NCBI RefSeq assembly: GCF_042433515.1
Contig: NZ_JBHLVH010000013.1
Span: 62,001-126,000 of the forward strand
Reading direction: 5' to 3'
DNA: 64,000 bases
From: Kytococcus schroeteri
Lineage (GTDB): Bacteria; Actinomycetota; Actinomycetes; Actinomycetales; Dermatophilaceae
Made by a program: the position numbers and the translations under genes. Below are positions 17,010 through 25,727 of this stretch, piece after piece (within the stretch, counting starts at the first letter, position 1; each line of letters opens with the position of its first letter). The notes under the pieces are model-generated. The model did no database searches and had not been told where the DNA came from. It was given only the letters and a program-made list of their open reading frames with translations.

Positions 17010-17684
17010 TCACCTCGTGGGAAGCGGGCGGGCGGGGGATCCCACCACCGTCACGCCGTCGGGGACGTCGCGGACCACCACGGCTCCGGCGCCCACCATG
17101 ACGTCGGAGCCGATGGCGACCCCTTGGATCACTGCGGCACCGGTCCCGATGGTGGAGCGGGCGCCGATGGTGACGTTCCCCGAGACCGAGGCGTTCGGCA
17201 TCACCGTGACCCCAGGGCCGAGTTGACTGTCGTGACCGACCGCGGCACCGCGGCCGACATGGGTGTGCGAGCCCAGTTCGATGTTGGTGGTGACCGTCGC
17301 GAACGGGAACACGACGCACCCCTCGTGCATGCGGACGTCGGGGCCGATGTGGGCCTGGGCGCTCACGAGTGTCGCCTCCACCAGGCCCGCGTCCAAAGCG
17401 CGCTCGGCCAACTCCAGCCGAATCGAGCCCGAACCGATGCCCACGGTGAACCTGGCACCGGGGAAGCGTGCGAGCTCTTCGGTGCCACCGAGGTTGCGGA
17501 GTGAGATGCGCTCGAGTACCTCGGGGTCCGGAGACCCATCGTCCACCGCTCCCAGGACGTGAGCGGGAGCCGGGGGGAGTACGCCGGCTCGCACCAGAGC
17601 CAGTACCTCGCGGGCGTGACCCCCTGCGCCGACCAGCACCAGTTGTGACGATCCGCCCGGACGCTTGTTACGAGAGATGGACAC
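17010..17684 (-). CDS. NeuD/PglD-type sugar O- or N-acetyltransferase
   Basis: This 224-residue protein has an N-terminal Rossmann-like domain (LVLVGAGGHAREVLALV) followed by a left-handed beta-helix of hexapeptide repeats (about residues 110-210, with IGARSTIGTGAAVIQGVAIG). This is the architecture of PglD, NeuD and VioB acyltransferases, which use acetyl-CoA to acetylate an amino or hydroxyl group on a nucleotide sugar. The family's catalytic His is likely the one in AAVGHDSQLG. GTG 17684 is the start. It is divergent from the nucleotidyltransferase gene and sits at the left edge of the polysaccharide region. Confidence 0.88.
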   Translation of the reverse strand: MSISRNKRPGGSSQLVLVGAGGHAREVLALVRAGVLPPAPAHVLGAVDDGSPDPEVLERISLRNLGGTEELARFPGARFTVGIGSGSIRLELAERALDAGLVEATLVSAQAHIGPDVRMHEGCVVFPFATVTTNIELGSHTHVGRGAAVGHDSQLGPGVTVMPNASVSGNVTIGARSTIGTGAAVIQGVAIGSDVMVGAGAVVVRDVPDGVTVVGSPARPLPTR

Positions 17685-17734
17685 GGCACGTACTCTATGC
17701 TCGACGGAAAGTGCTCGGGAGAGAGGGAGCCCGC

Positions 17735-18592
17735 GTGGCTACGCACGAGGTCGAGGTCAGGGAACGACTTGACCTCATTCATGCCCTGTGCCAGTACGTG
17801 GCGGACTCCTCGGGAGTGGACATCCTGGCAGTCAAGGGAGCGGTCGCCCGCGAGCAGTTCACGGCAAGGACCCGGATCGGCACCGACGTGGATGTCCTCG
17901 TGCGGCCCGGTCAGGCGGACCGCTTCGTGGAGGCGCTCACCCGGGGCGGCTGGACGATCGGCCGGGATGCGCACGATCTGGATCTGTCGAACCACGCCGT
18001 CGTCCTCGAGCACCCTCTCTGGGGCCTCACCATCGACGTGCACCGACACTTTCCCGGGTTCTCGGCCTCGCCGACCGATGTCTTTCGCTGCCTGTGGGCG
18101 GGGCGCGAGTATATACGTCTTGGCGGTCGCAATTGTGCAGTCCCGAAGCGGTGTGCCCACGGTGCCGTGCTGATCGTGAATGCCGCGCGAAACCCGATGG
18201 ATCATGACGCCAGGCTCGTCCACGATGGGTGGACGAGCCGTGAGTTCGGGCGTGGCGTGACGATGGTGCACGAGCTTGGAGGGGCCCAGGCCGCGGCCAC
18301 CCGGTTGCCTGAGTTGTTCCACCCCGAGCGGCGCTCCTACTACTGGCAGGTGGTGAGCAACCAGCCCACCGGGACAGCGATGTGGCTCGCCCGCATCTGG
18401 GATACACCGGGTGTGATGCCGCGGTTGAGGCTCTTGGCCTATGCGCTGGTCCCCCCGCCTCTGTGGGGTGAGCGCAACGGTTGGGCGCAACGTCTGCGGC
18501 GCACGCCGGAGCACTGGGCGAAGGGGCTGCGCCAGTTGCCGGGTGCTGTGCGACGTCTCGTGCGTATGGCCTGGGGTCCCCGGCGGCGGTGA
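17735..18592 (+). CDS. nucleotidyltransferase-fold protein of the polysaccharide cluster
   Basis: This 285-residue protein contains the acidic pair of the nucleotidyltransferase fold, RTRIGTDVDVLV, at about residues 47-58, preceded by ILAVKGAVAREQF. It resembles the 'uncharacterised nucleotidyltransferase' family that often accompanies glycosyltransferase genes; no substrate is known. GTG 17735 is favoured by the GAGAGGGAG site just upstream; the frame is open leftward but overlaps the divergent gene. From here the + strand genes run to 23221 with somewhat lower GC than the housekeeping regions. The following 134 nt hold no gene. Confidence 0.72.
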   Translation: MATHEVEVRERLDLIHALCQYVADSSGVDILAVKGAVAREQFTARTRIGTDVDVLVRPGQADRFVEALTRGGWTIGRDAHDLDLSNHAVVLEHPLWGLTIDVHRHFPGFSASPTDVFRCLWAGREYIRLGGRNCAVPKRCAHGAVLIVNAARNPMDHDARLVHDGWTSREFGRGVTMVHELGGAQAAATRLPELFHPERRSYYWQVVSNQPTGTAMWLARIWDTPGVMPRLRLLAYALVPPPLWGERNGWAQRLRRTPEHWAKGLRQLPGAVRRLVRMAWGPRRR

Positions 18593-18726
18593 GTACGGAA
18601 GACGTCCGTGACGGACAGGGACCGCGCGTGTGACTGGTGGCACAGTCTCATCAGTGCCGTCCTCCCGACGCCTCTCCGGGGATGGGCTACCTTGGAGGCC
18701 GTCCCGAACCCCAGTCTGGAGCCAAG

Positions 18727-19650
18727 ATGCGTATTCTGATCACTGGAGGAGCCGGGTTCATCGGCTCCAACCTCACCCGCCTCGCCCTGGACAAGGGGCA
18801 CCAGGTGGTGGTCGTTGATGACCTCTCCACTGGGTACCGGGACAACCTGGACGGGCTCGACGTGGACTTCCGTGAGGGCTCGGTCCTTGACGACGAGCTC
18901 ATGGCCTCGGCCATGGTGGGCGTCGAGTCGGTGACGCACCTCGCCGCCCTCGGCAGCGTGCCGCGCTCCATCGCGAACCCCCGTGCCACGCACGAGGCCA
19001 ACGCGACCGGCACGTTGCGTGTGCTCGAGGCCGCGCGTGACGCAGGGGTCAAGCACGTGGCCTGTGCCTCGTCCAGCTCGGTGTACGGCATGAACCCGGC
19101 GATGCCCAAGCACGAGCGCGAGTGGGTTCGGGCGATGTCCCCGTACGCCGTCTCCAAGCTGGCCACCGAGCAGTACACCCTCGCCTTCCAGCAGTCCTAC
19201 GGCATGGACACCTTGGCGTTCCGCTTCTTCAACGTCTACGGGCCGCGGCAGCGGGCCGGCCACGTGTACGCCGCGGTCATCCCGATCTTCCTGGACGCCC
19301 TGCTCAAGGGGGAGGCACTGCCGGTCAACGGTGACGGCTCCAACTCCCGCGACTTCACGTACGTGGGCACCGTGTGTCGAGTCCTTCTGGATGCTGCCGA
19401 GCGCAAGGTGACCAATCCCGAGCCGGTGAACCTTGCATTCGGCACCAACACGACGCTGCTGGAGCTCATCGACCAGATTCAGGAGGTCTCCGGCCAGGCC
19501 GCGGAGGTCGTGCACCGGGACCCGCGCCCGGGCGACGTAAAGCACTCCCAGGCGATGAACGACTCCCTCATGTCGCTGTTCCCCGACGTGGAGCCCGTGA
19601 CCCTGAAGCAGGGCATCGCCGAGACGCTCGAGTACTTCAGGTCGCTCTGA
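18727..19650 (+). CDS. NAD-dependent nucleotide-sugar epimerase/dehydratase (SDR)
   Basis: This 307-residue extended SDR protein most resembles UDP-glucose/UDP-GlcNAc 4-epimerases. NAD-binding motif: ILITGGAGFIGSNLTRLAL. Catalytic region: ASSSSVYGMN and SPYAVSKLATEQY (the YxxxK motif). Substrate side: FNVYGPRQRAGHVYAAVIPIF and RDFTYVGTV. It would supply an epimerised sugar nucleotide (Gal/GalNAc or similar) for the surface polymer. ATG 18727 has GGAG upstream. The double glycosyltransferase starts 14 nt after its stop. Confidence 0.9.
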   Translation: MRILITGGAGFIGSNLTRLALDKGHQVVVVDDLSTGYRDNLDGLDVDFREGSVLDDELMASAMVGVESVTHLAALGSVPRSIANPRATHEANATGTLRVLEAARDAGVKHVACASSSSVYGMNPAMPKHEREWVRAMSPYAVSKLATEQYTLAFQQSYGMDTLAFRFFNVYGPRQRAGHVYAAVIPIFLDALLKGEALPVNGDGSNSRDFTYVGTVCRVLLDAAERKVTNPEPVNLAFGTNTTLLELIDQIQEVSGQAAEVVHRDPRPGDVKHSQAMNDSLMSLFPDVEPVTLKQGIAETLEYFRSL

Positions 19651-19664
19651 AGGAGTCTGGGCGC

Positions 19665-21995
19665 ATGCGCGTGCTGATCCTTCTGAAGACGAATGAAGGG
19701 GGGATGTGGATCCTCCCCCAGGTTCGAGCGCTGCGGGCTCGGGGGGAGGAAGTCGTCGTGTGCATACCGGAAGGGGACGGCAAGCTCCGCCGAGCTCTGG
19801 ACGGCGAGAGCATCGAGGTCCTGCCGAGCCCATTCGACTTCGAGTTCGGGCCGCGCTTCTCGACGTTGCGGGGCCTGCTCGCGTTGCGGAGCCTTGTTCG
19901 TCAGGTGTGCCCTGACGTCGTGCTGTACCACCTCTACGCCTCGGCACTGGCGGGACGCTTGTCCACCATCGGTCTTCCGCTGCGGAGGGTCCACATGGTG
20001 GCGGGGCCGCTGTACCTTGATTCACCCATCATCGCCCGGCTGGAGGGGTTCCTGCGCGCGCTGGACGACACCCTCATCTCCGGTTCCGAGTACACCTTCC
20101 GGCGGTACGAGCAGCTCGCCGGTCCTCGCCCGGGGAACCACACGGTCGTGCCCTACGGCGTGGACGCGGAGGCCTTCGTTCCTGCCACCCCCGAAGAACG
20201 GCGCCGGGCTCGGCGTCGACTGGGGATCCTGGAGGACGAGTTCGTGGCGATCATCGTGGCTTACGTCTACGCACCCAAGACACTCGCCGGGTACACGACC
20301 GGTGTGAAGGGTCACGACACGCTGATCGAGGCGTGGGATGAGTTCGCGGCTGGCCAGGAGGGTGTCCGCCTGCTCATCGTCGGGGGTGGCTTCGACGATG
20401 AGGGAGAGGTCTACCGGCAGGAGCTGATGGCTCGCTATCCGGGACGCGGCTTGTTGTGGACCGGCAAGGTCACCGACGTGGCCAGTTACTACGCCGCGGC
20501 TGACGTGAGTGTGAGCCCTTCGCTCTCCGAGAACCACGGGGCGGCCTGCGAGGCCGGGGCGCTCGGGCTGCCTTCCATCGTCAGTGACGCCGGGGGTCTG
20601 CCCGAGACCGTGGACACTGCAAGTGGCTGGGTATTCCCGCGGGGGGATGTCCCAGCCTTGGCGGACCGACTGCGGGCAGCGCACCAGGCCTTCGTGGAGG
20701 GACGTCTGCGGGCGATGGGGGTGGCTGCGCGCGACCGTATGGTGCGGTTGTTCCACTCACCCTCGGCTGCGGAGAGCGTGGCCGATGCCGTGCAGGGCGT
20801 CGTGGGTTCCGGTGATCCGGTCGTCACGGCCTTCACGGAGGCGCACTTTCATCGAGGGCTCGCCGGGGTCACTGCACCCGATGGTGCGAATGGCGACTCG
20901 CAGTGGGGCCGGTACGCAGCGTTGGGAGGGACGCTGCGCGTTGCAGGCCGTACGTCGGCCCCGGAGGAGATCACGGGCGGTGAGGTCGTGAGCACCTCGG
21001 CTCTCGTCCCGCTGCCCGAGTACCACGGTGCAGGCGAGTTGGTGCGTGCTTCTCTGCCCTTGATCCTTGCCGTCGACCGGGCTGTCGCGCAGAGCGATCT
21101 GGTGATCTGCCGTGTCCCGGGCCCCATCGGTACCCTCGCAGCTTTGAGCGCTCGCTGCCGTGGCGTCCCCTATGTGACGGAGATGGTCGGTGACCCTCTT
21201 GACGTGCTGTCCAGTGGTGCAGCCGGGGAAGTGGCCAGACGAGCCGCCAAGGGGGCGGCCAAGGTCACCCGTTGGGTGGTGTCCCATGCTGCCGCCGCAC
21301 GGTTCGTGACTCGAAGCAACCTGCAGGCGGTCTATCCGGCCGCCCTTGGCCGCCCGGTTTTTGGTATTCCCAACGTGCGTATCCCGCGTGCAAAGTTGCG
21401 CAGCGAGCCTCGCGCCATGACGGGAGAGAGGGTTCGTCTCCTGGCCGTGGGGTCGCAGGAGACGAACTACAAGGGGCACGACATCGCGATCCGCGCCCTC
21501 GGCCACCTGCGTGAAGACGGCGTCCGGGCACACCTCGTGCTTGTGGGCGGGGGTCGGCTCCACGAGGACCTGAAGGAACTCGCCGGTGAGCTCGGTCTGA
21601 CGGACTCGGTGGAGTTCACCGGGGCCGTGAGTCGGTCGGAGGTGCGGCTGGCCATGGAGGCGGCCGACATCTTGGTGCATCCGTCACGGACCGAGGGGCT
21701 GCCAAGGGTGGTTGTTGAGGCCATGGCCACCGGTCTCCCTGTCGTAGCGACACCGGTCGGTGGTGTGCCGGAACTCGTGCCGTCCGATCGACTCGTGGGT
21801 GTGGATGACCACCGAGGCCTCGCTCGCGCCGTGGCAAGCCTGCTCGATCCGGTGGTCTATGAGGAGTCCTCGAGGCTCTCGCTGGAGACCGCTGAGGGGT
21901 ACGTCCAGGAGCGCGTCGATGAGGCGTTCGCGGAGTGGGTTGCGACGCTCCGATCGCTCGCACAGGAGCATCGTGCGAGGAACGGAGGCGCATGA
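19665..21995 (+). CDS. double glycosyltransferase (two GT4-like units in one protein)
   Basis: This 776-residue protein holds two complete GT-B glycosyltransferases. Unit 1 (about 1-390) starts with a Rossmann domain (RVLILLKTNEGGMWILPQ) and has a GT4 donor-binding domain with VKGHDTLIEAWDEF and SPSLSENHGAACEAGALGLPSIVSD. Unit 2 (about 400-776) has LLAVGSQETNYKGHDIAIRAL and HPSRTEGLPRVVVEAMATGLPVVATPVGG, including the E-x7-E donor motif. The join near residue 390-400 (VADAVQGVVGSGDPVV) is in frame with no stop. Such a fusion would add two sugars in succession at the inner membrane. ATG 19665 follows a GGAG site; the flippase overlaps its end by ATGA. Confidence 0.88.
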   Translation: MRVLILLKTNEGGMWILPQVRALRARGEEVVVCIPEGDGKLRRALDGESIEVLPSPFDFEFGPRFSTLRGLLALRSLVRQVCPDVVLYHLYASALAGRLSTIGLPLRRVHMVAGPLYLDSPIIARLEGFLRALDDTLISGSEYTFRRYEQLAGPRPGNHTVVPYGVDAEAFVPATPEERRRARRRLGILEDEFVAIIVAYVYAPKTLAGYTTGVKGHDTLIEAWDEFAAGQEGVRLLIVGGGFDDEGEVYRQELMARYPGRGLLWTGKVTDVASYYAAADVSVSPSLSENHGAACEAGALGLPSIVSDAGGLPETVDTASGWVFPRGDVPALADRLRAAHQAFVEGRLRAMGVAARDRMVRLFHSPSAAESVADAVQGVVGSGDPVVTAFTEAHFHRGLAGVTAPDGANGDSQWGRYAALGGTLRVAGRTSAPEEITGGEVVSTSALVPLPEYHGAGELVRASLPLILAVDRAVAQSDLVICRVPGPIGTLAALSARCRGVPYVTEMVGDPLDVLSSGAAGEVARRAAKGAAKVTRWVVSHAAAARFVTRSNLQAVYPAALGRPVFGIPNVRIPRAKLRSEPRAMTGERVRLLAVGSQETNYKGHDIAIRALGHLREDGVRAHLVLVGGGRLHEDLKELAGELGLTDSVEFTGAVSRSEVRLAMEAADILVHPSRTEGLPRVVVEAMATGLPVVATPVGGVPELVPSDRLVGVDDHRGLARAVASLLDPVVYEESSRLSLETAEGYVQERVDEAFAEWVATLRSLAQEHRARNGGA

Positions 21996-23221
21996 CGGGA
22001 AAGGCGGGCCAGGCTCTCGCGGGCAGCCTTGCCTTCAACCTGGGTCAGTGGGCCCTCGTCGTTGCACTGAGCCGCTGGGCGGGCTTGGAGGTGATGGGGC
22101 AGTTCGCGTGGGCCCTGGCGGTGTGCACGCCTGTCTTCATGCTGACGAACCTGAGCATGCGTGTCGTTGCTCTCACCGATGAAGACATGGACCACCGGTT
22201 CCCGGACTATGCACGACTCCGTCTGTTGTGCTCCGTCGTGGGAGTTGGGTTGGTCTTTCTGCTCGCCCTGGCGCTGGGGCACCTGACGCTCGTCGTCGCC
22301 ATGGTTGCTGTGGCGAAGGCCTTGGACGCGATCGGGGAGGTGTTCTACGCGTGGTTCCAACGGCAGGAACGCTTTGGGCCCGTGGCGCTCAGTCAGATCG
22401 CCAACGGATTCCTCACGCCGTTGGTGGTGGGGGCCATGCTGCTTGGTGGTGTGCCGGCTCAGATCGCTGTGAGCGGCAGTGTCGCCGCCTCCTTCAGCGC
22501 GTTGGCGTGGCTTCTGGTTCTGGCTCAGAAGCAGGGATTGGGACCCCTCACCCTGCACTTCTGGAGGGCGAGCCCCGCCACGTCGTGGCGTGGACTCCTT
22601 CTCGTGGCGGCTCCTGCCGGGATCGCGTCGGCGGTGACGTCATTCCTGGCCAACATCCCCCGGTATGCCATCGAGGACATCTTGGGGGCCGAGGCGCTGG
22701 CCGTGTACTCGGCCATCTCCTACATCCAGATCGCGGGGCTGACCGTGGTGGGGGCCGTGGCCACGGTGCTGCTGCCACGACTGGTCTCCCTGCGTGAGAG
22801 CGGTGGTATCCGCGCAGTGGTCCGGGCGACAGCCATCTGGGCGGCAGGTCTGCTGGCCCTCACCCCTGTTGCAGCAGGCGTCGCTTGGCTGCTCGGTGCG
22901 CCGGTGCTTCGCCTGCTGTACGAGAAGGACGTCTTCGTGGACGTCCCGGTCCTGGTCTGGCTCGTCGTGTCGCTGGGGCTCGCCGCGGTGGGATGGATGT
23001 TCGATCTGGGACTCGCTGCACGTCGCTTGTTCCGTGCTCAGCTGTACTCGACCCTGCTCACCGTGCTGGTGGTGGTACCGCTGGCGTGGTTCCTCACCGC
23101 CCGGGGCGGCCTCACGGGAGCTGCGGTTGCTGCTGCAACGGCAGCCCTGGTCCAGGCCATCATCCGGCTGGGCTTTCTCGTGGCGGTGCCGTCGCAGAGG
23201 CCGGTGGTGGGCACGCCTTGA
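21992..23221 (+). CDS. polysaccharide flippase (Wzx-like, MOP superfamily)
   Basis: This 409-residue integral membrane protein has about 12 hydrophobic segments and begins GQALAGSLAFNLGQWALVVALSRWAGLEVMGQFAWALAV, the usual pattern of Wzx/oligosaccharide flippases. It would flip an undecaprenyl-linked repeat unit across the cytoplasmic membrane. It is coupled to the double glycosyltransferase by an ATGA overlap and is the last gene of the + strand polysaccharide operon. The 107 nt after it, before the convergent acyltransferase, hold no gene and no strong hairpin. Confidence 0.85.
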   Translation: MTGKAGQALAGSLAFNLGQWALVVALSRWAGLEVMGQFAWALAVCTPVFMLTNLSMRVVALTDEDMDHRFPDYARLRLLCSVVGVGLVFLLALALGHLTLVVAMVAVAKALDAIGEVFYAWFQRQERFGPVALSQIANGFLTPLVVGAMLLGGVPAQIAVSGSVAASFSALAWLLVLAQKQGLGPLTLHFWRASPATSWRGLLLVAAPAGIASAVTSFLANIPRYAIEDILGAEALAVYSAISYIQIAGLTVVGAVATVLLPRLVSLRESGGIRAVVRATAIWAAGLLALTPVAAGVAWLLGAPVLRLLYEKDVFVDVPVLVWLVVSLGLAAVGWMFDLGLAARRLFRAQLYSTLLTVLVVVPLAWFLTARGGLTGAAVAAATAALVQAIIRLGFLVAVPSQRPVVGTP

Positions 23222-23328
23222 ATGTGGCCTGGGTGGTCCTGCACGTCGCCGCAGGGCTGCCGGTGAGCCGCCCAGGGGTGGCGACCCGGCGCGGTTTGGT
23301 GTGAACTGAAGATCCCCGGCGATCTGGC

Positions 23329-24312
23329 TTACGCGTTGCGCCCGGTGAGGATCGGTGGTGTGGTCCTGGACCAGCGGAACAGCGGCGTCCTCGCGAACGG
23401 AGAAAGAGCCAGCGGGACGAGGTAACCAACCACCAACAGGATGGGGGTGACGATCCACCAAGATGTCACGCCCAGGTCCTCCAGGAAGAGCCAGCACCCT
23501 CCGATGGCTGCGCCGTGGACCAAGTACCACACGATGGAGTTCTTCCCCACCCACTGCATCCAACGGGGCCACGAGATACGGCTTGCGCACCAGATCAGAA
23601 GCAGTACACCGCCCACGGAGAGGGCATAGGCGTGGATCCCGCGCGACCAGCGCGCCTCTGGATCGACCACGACGAAGACCGACCACAGAAGAACGAACCC
23701 GGCGAGAACGCCGGGCACGAGACCGCGTGTGGACTGCCATCTCGTCATCCAGTGACGCGATGTGGCGCCCAGGAAGAAGAAGCTGCTCCACCAGGCGTAG
23801 TGGATGACCAGCTTCGCCACTGCCAGATCAGGGACGAACGTGTATGCGCCGATGGCGATGAGGGCCAAGGGGGCGGGGAAGACCCACACCGGTAGAGAGT
23901 TGGCCAGGAGACCGAGCGCGTAGCAAGCGGTCAGGACCATCAGGAACCAGAGATGGTGGTAGCCGATGATCCAGGTGCGCGGGTCAAGGAGTGCCTCCGT
24001 CTCACGGAAGGCCACGACCGTCACGAAGGTCCAGACCAGGTACGGCCAAACGATCCCCTTGAGCTTTCCGGAGATGTAACGCTTGGTTCCCTTCGTCAGC
24101 GAGGACTCCAAGAGCATGCCTGAAAGAAAGAGCAAGGTGGGCATTCGGTACGGCTGAAGGGCGAACTGCCACCGCTCAAGCCATGGAGGGGGCTCGGCTC
24201 CCAGCTGCATCGGCAGGACGGGAACGTGGAGCAACACCACTAGGAGGACGGCCAAGCCCCGTACCGCGTCCATCCATTCGATTCTTCCGTTCTTCGTCTT
24301 TCCTTCGGTCAT
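23329..24312 (-). CDS. acyltransferase family 3 membrane protein
   Basis: This 327-residue protein has about 10 transmembrane segments and the acyltransferase_3 start RIEWMDAVRGLAVLLVVLLHV, with the conserved Arg and the His near the end of the first helix. MPTLLFLSGMLLESSL is the second family block. Members transfer acetyl or other acyl groups to surface sugars. ATG 24312 has AGG a few bases upstream; the frame is open further upstream into the neighbouring terminator. GC is visibly lower than in the flanking housekeeping genes. It probably decorates the polymer made by this region. Confidence 0.86.
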   Translation of the reverse strand: MTEGKTKNGRIEWMDAVRGLAVLLVVLLHVPVLPMQLGAEPPPWLERWQFALQPYRMPTLLFLSGMLLESSLTKGTKRYISGKLKGIVWPYLVWTFVTVVAFRETEALLDPRTWIIGYHHLWFLMVLTACYALGLLANSLPVWVFPAPLALIAIGAYTFVPDLAVAKLVIHYAWWSSFFFLGATSRHWMTRWQSTRGLVPGVLAGFVLLWSVFVVVDPEARWSRGIHAYALSVGGVLLLIWCASRISWPRWMQWVGKNSIVWYLVHGAAIGGCWLFLEDLGVTSWWIVTPILLVVGYLVPLALSPFARTPLFRWSRTTPPILTGRNA

Positions 24313-24438
24313 CGTCCTACCATCCACGGTGCGTCTTCCTTCTCGGGTCTGACATGGGCCGCTCTGTCCATGCCCTCGGACTCGTGAAGGGGATGGGCAT
24401 TGTACGGCGGCTCTCGAGTGCTTGGCCTCTTGCGGGAC

Positions 24439-24496
24439 AAGGTCGGCCCATGACCGCGGGGTAACTGCTGTTGCCCCGCGGTCATGGGCCGACCTT
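24439..24496 (-). terminator. 23-bp terminator hairpin at the end of the polymerase gene
   Basis: A perfect inverted repeat with 23-nt arms (24439-24461 and 24474-24496; inner part CCGCGGGG/CCCCGCGG) and a 12-nt loop begins on the stop codon of the minus-strand polymerase gene. It is far longer than other hairpins in the window and is most simply a strong intrinsic terminator. Confidence 0.8.
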
Positions 24497-25727
24497 AACG
24501 TGCAACTGTTGCACCTCCGGCACGCACCCGGGGTGCAGGATCGGTGCTCGGCTGCGTGGTGCGGGGGACGGCCTTGGCTGGAGCCGTGGTGCGAGTCAGC
24601 CACACGACCAGGAGAAAGACTGCTCCGTACAAGAGCGTTGAGAGCAGCATGTCAAGGTCGCCGCGCATCGAATACATGAGGAAGGTGATGAACAGCGGCG
24701 CGAAGAAGAGTGCCGGCCGCCACGTGGTGGCCTTGGTGAGTAGGTACTTGTGGAACACGGCCAGTAGCGCAAAGACGACAAAGACGCCGACCAGGCCCGC
24801 GTTGAGGCGCGCCTCGCCCACGAGGGAGAAGCCGTACCCCGCCTTCGCGTGGGAATCGAGATAGAACTGCACGAACCAGTCGCTCAATGAGGTGAACCCC
24901 GAGCTCGAGCCTCCACTGATCATGTTCCAGTAGGAGTGGGTCGCGTCGGTGTCATTGATGGGGTAGCGACTCAAGAGGTAGGTGTCGACGAAGAGGAGGG
25001 ACCCCTGGTTGAGCACTCCGGTCGTGTCGAGGTCACCATTTCCTCGCGTCGCGAAGATCCATGTTCCCAAGACCGCGAAGGTGCCCCCGACGATCGGTGT
25101 CCATCGGGCTGAGCGCAGCAGTCCGAACGTCGTTGCATGGACGAACAGGCTGAAGATCAGGAAAATGAAGTCGCGTTCCGCTGACAGTAGTCCATAGGCA
25201 ATGAAAACGACCGCGTTGAGGAAATACCACTTGCGAGCCGTCTTGTCCGGCCAGATGAAGAAGAGCATCGACAGGGCGATGGTCTCCAGAAGGACATACT
25301 GGTAGTGCAGCGCGGGGGCGGTGCCGACGGACACGGCCTTCTCAAAGGGGCTGAGGACGGCCAGCTGGAGTGCGAAGAACCCCCCGTAGAGGGTCAGGAT
25401 GAAGAGGGCCACGGAGTAGCCTGTCCATCGTGTCCCGTCGTCGCGCCGCCAATAGGGGTTCGTCCGGAGGGCTTGGGAGTCCCGCGCCAGCAGGTCCACA
25501 GTGAGCCAGGCGACGAGTACGACTAGGTATGCGATGCAGGCATCCGGGACCTCTGACACCACGGTGCCTTCGTAGATGTCCTCGCCTCGCATCGTGTTTA
25601 CGACGGGGCCCAAGGAGAAGAAGGCGAAGTAGGCCGCGACATAGGCCATGACGGACGAGCGTGGACCGCGCCGAAAGAGTAGGACCAGTACGGCGGACGA
25701 ACAGACGAGAATCTCAGTAGGGCTCAC
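24495..25727 (-). CDS. O-antigen polymerase-like membrane protein (Wzy-like)
   Basis: This 410-residue protein has about 11-12 transmembrane segments with one larger loop (about residues 225-300, ATRGNGDLDTTGVLN...SDWFVQFYLDSHAKAGYGFSLVGEARLN), the layout of Wzy-type polysaccharide polymerases. The periplasmic loop ends in a segment (GEARLNAGLVGVFVVF) like that of O-antigen polymerase family members. GTG 25727 overlaps the sugar-transferase stop as GTGA. GC is lower than elsewhere (about half of the bases in parts), suggesting acquisition. Sequence conservation in Wzy proteins is poor, so the assignment rests mostly on topology and neighbours. Confidence 0.72.
   Translation of the reverse strand: MSPTEILVCSSAVLVLLFRRGPRSSVMAYVAAYFAFFSLGPVVNTMRGEDIYEGTVVSEVPDACIAYLVVLVAWLTVDLLARDSQALRTNPYWRRDDGTRWTGYSVALFILTLYGGFFALQLAVLSPFEKAVSVGTAPALHYQYVLLETIALSMLFFIWPDKTARKWYFLNAVVFIAYGLLSAERDFIFLIFSLFVHATTFGLLRSARWTPIVGGTFAVLGTWIFATRGNGDLDTTGVLNQGSLLFVDTYLLSRYPINDTDATHSYWNMISGGSSSGFTSLSDWFVQFYLDSHAKAGYGFSLVGEARLNAGLVGVFVVFALLAVFHKYLLTKATTWRPALFFAPLFITFLMYSMRGDLDMLLSTLLYGAVFLLVVWLTRTTAPAKAVPRTTQPSTDPAPRVRAGGATVAR

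Noticed and set aside
23222..23304. Short ORF after the flippase
   Set aside because: No ribosome site, and the translation is antisense-like with no family.
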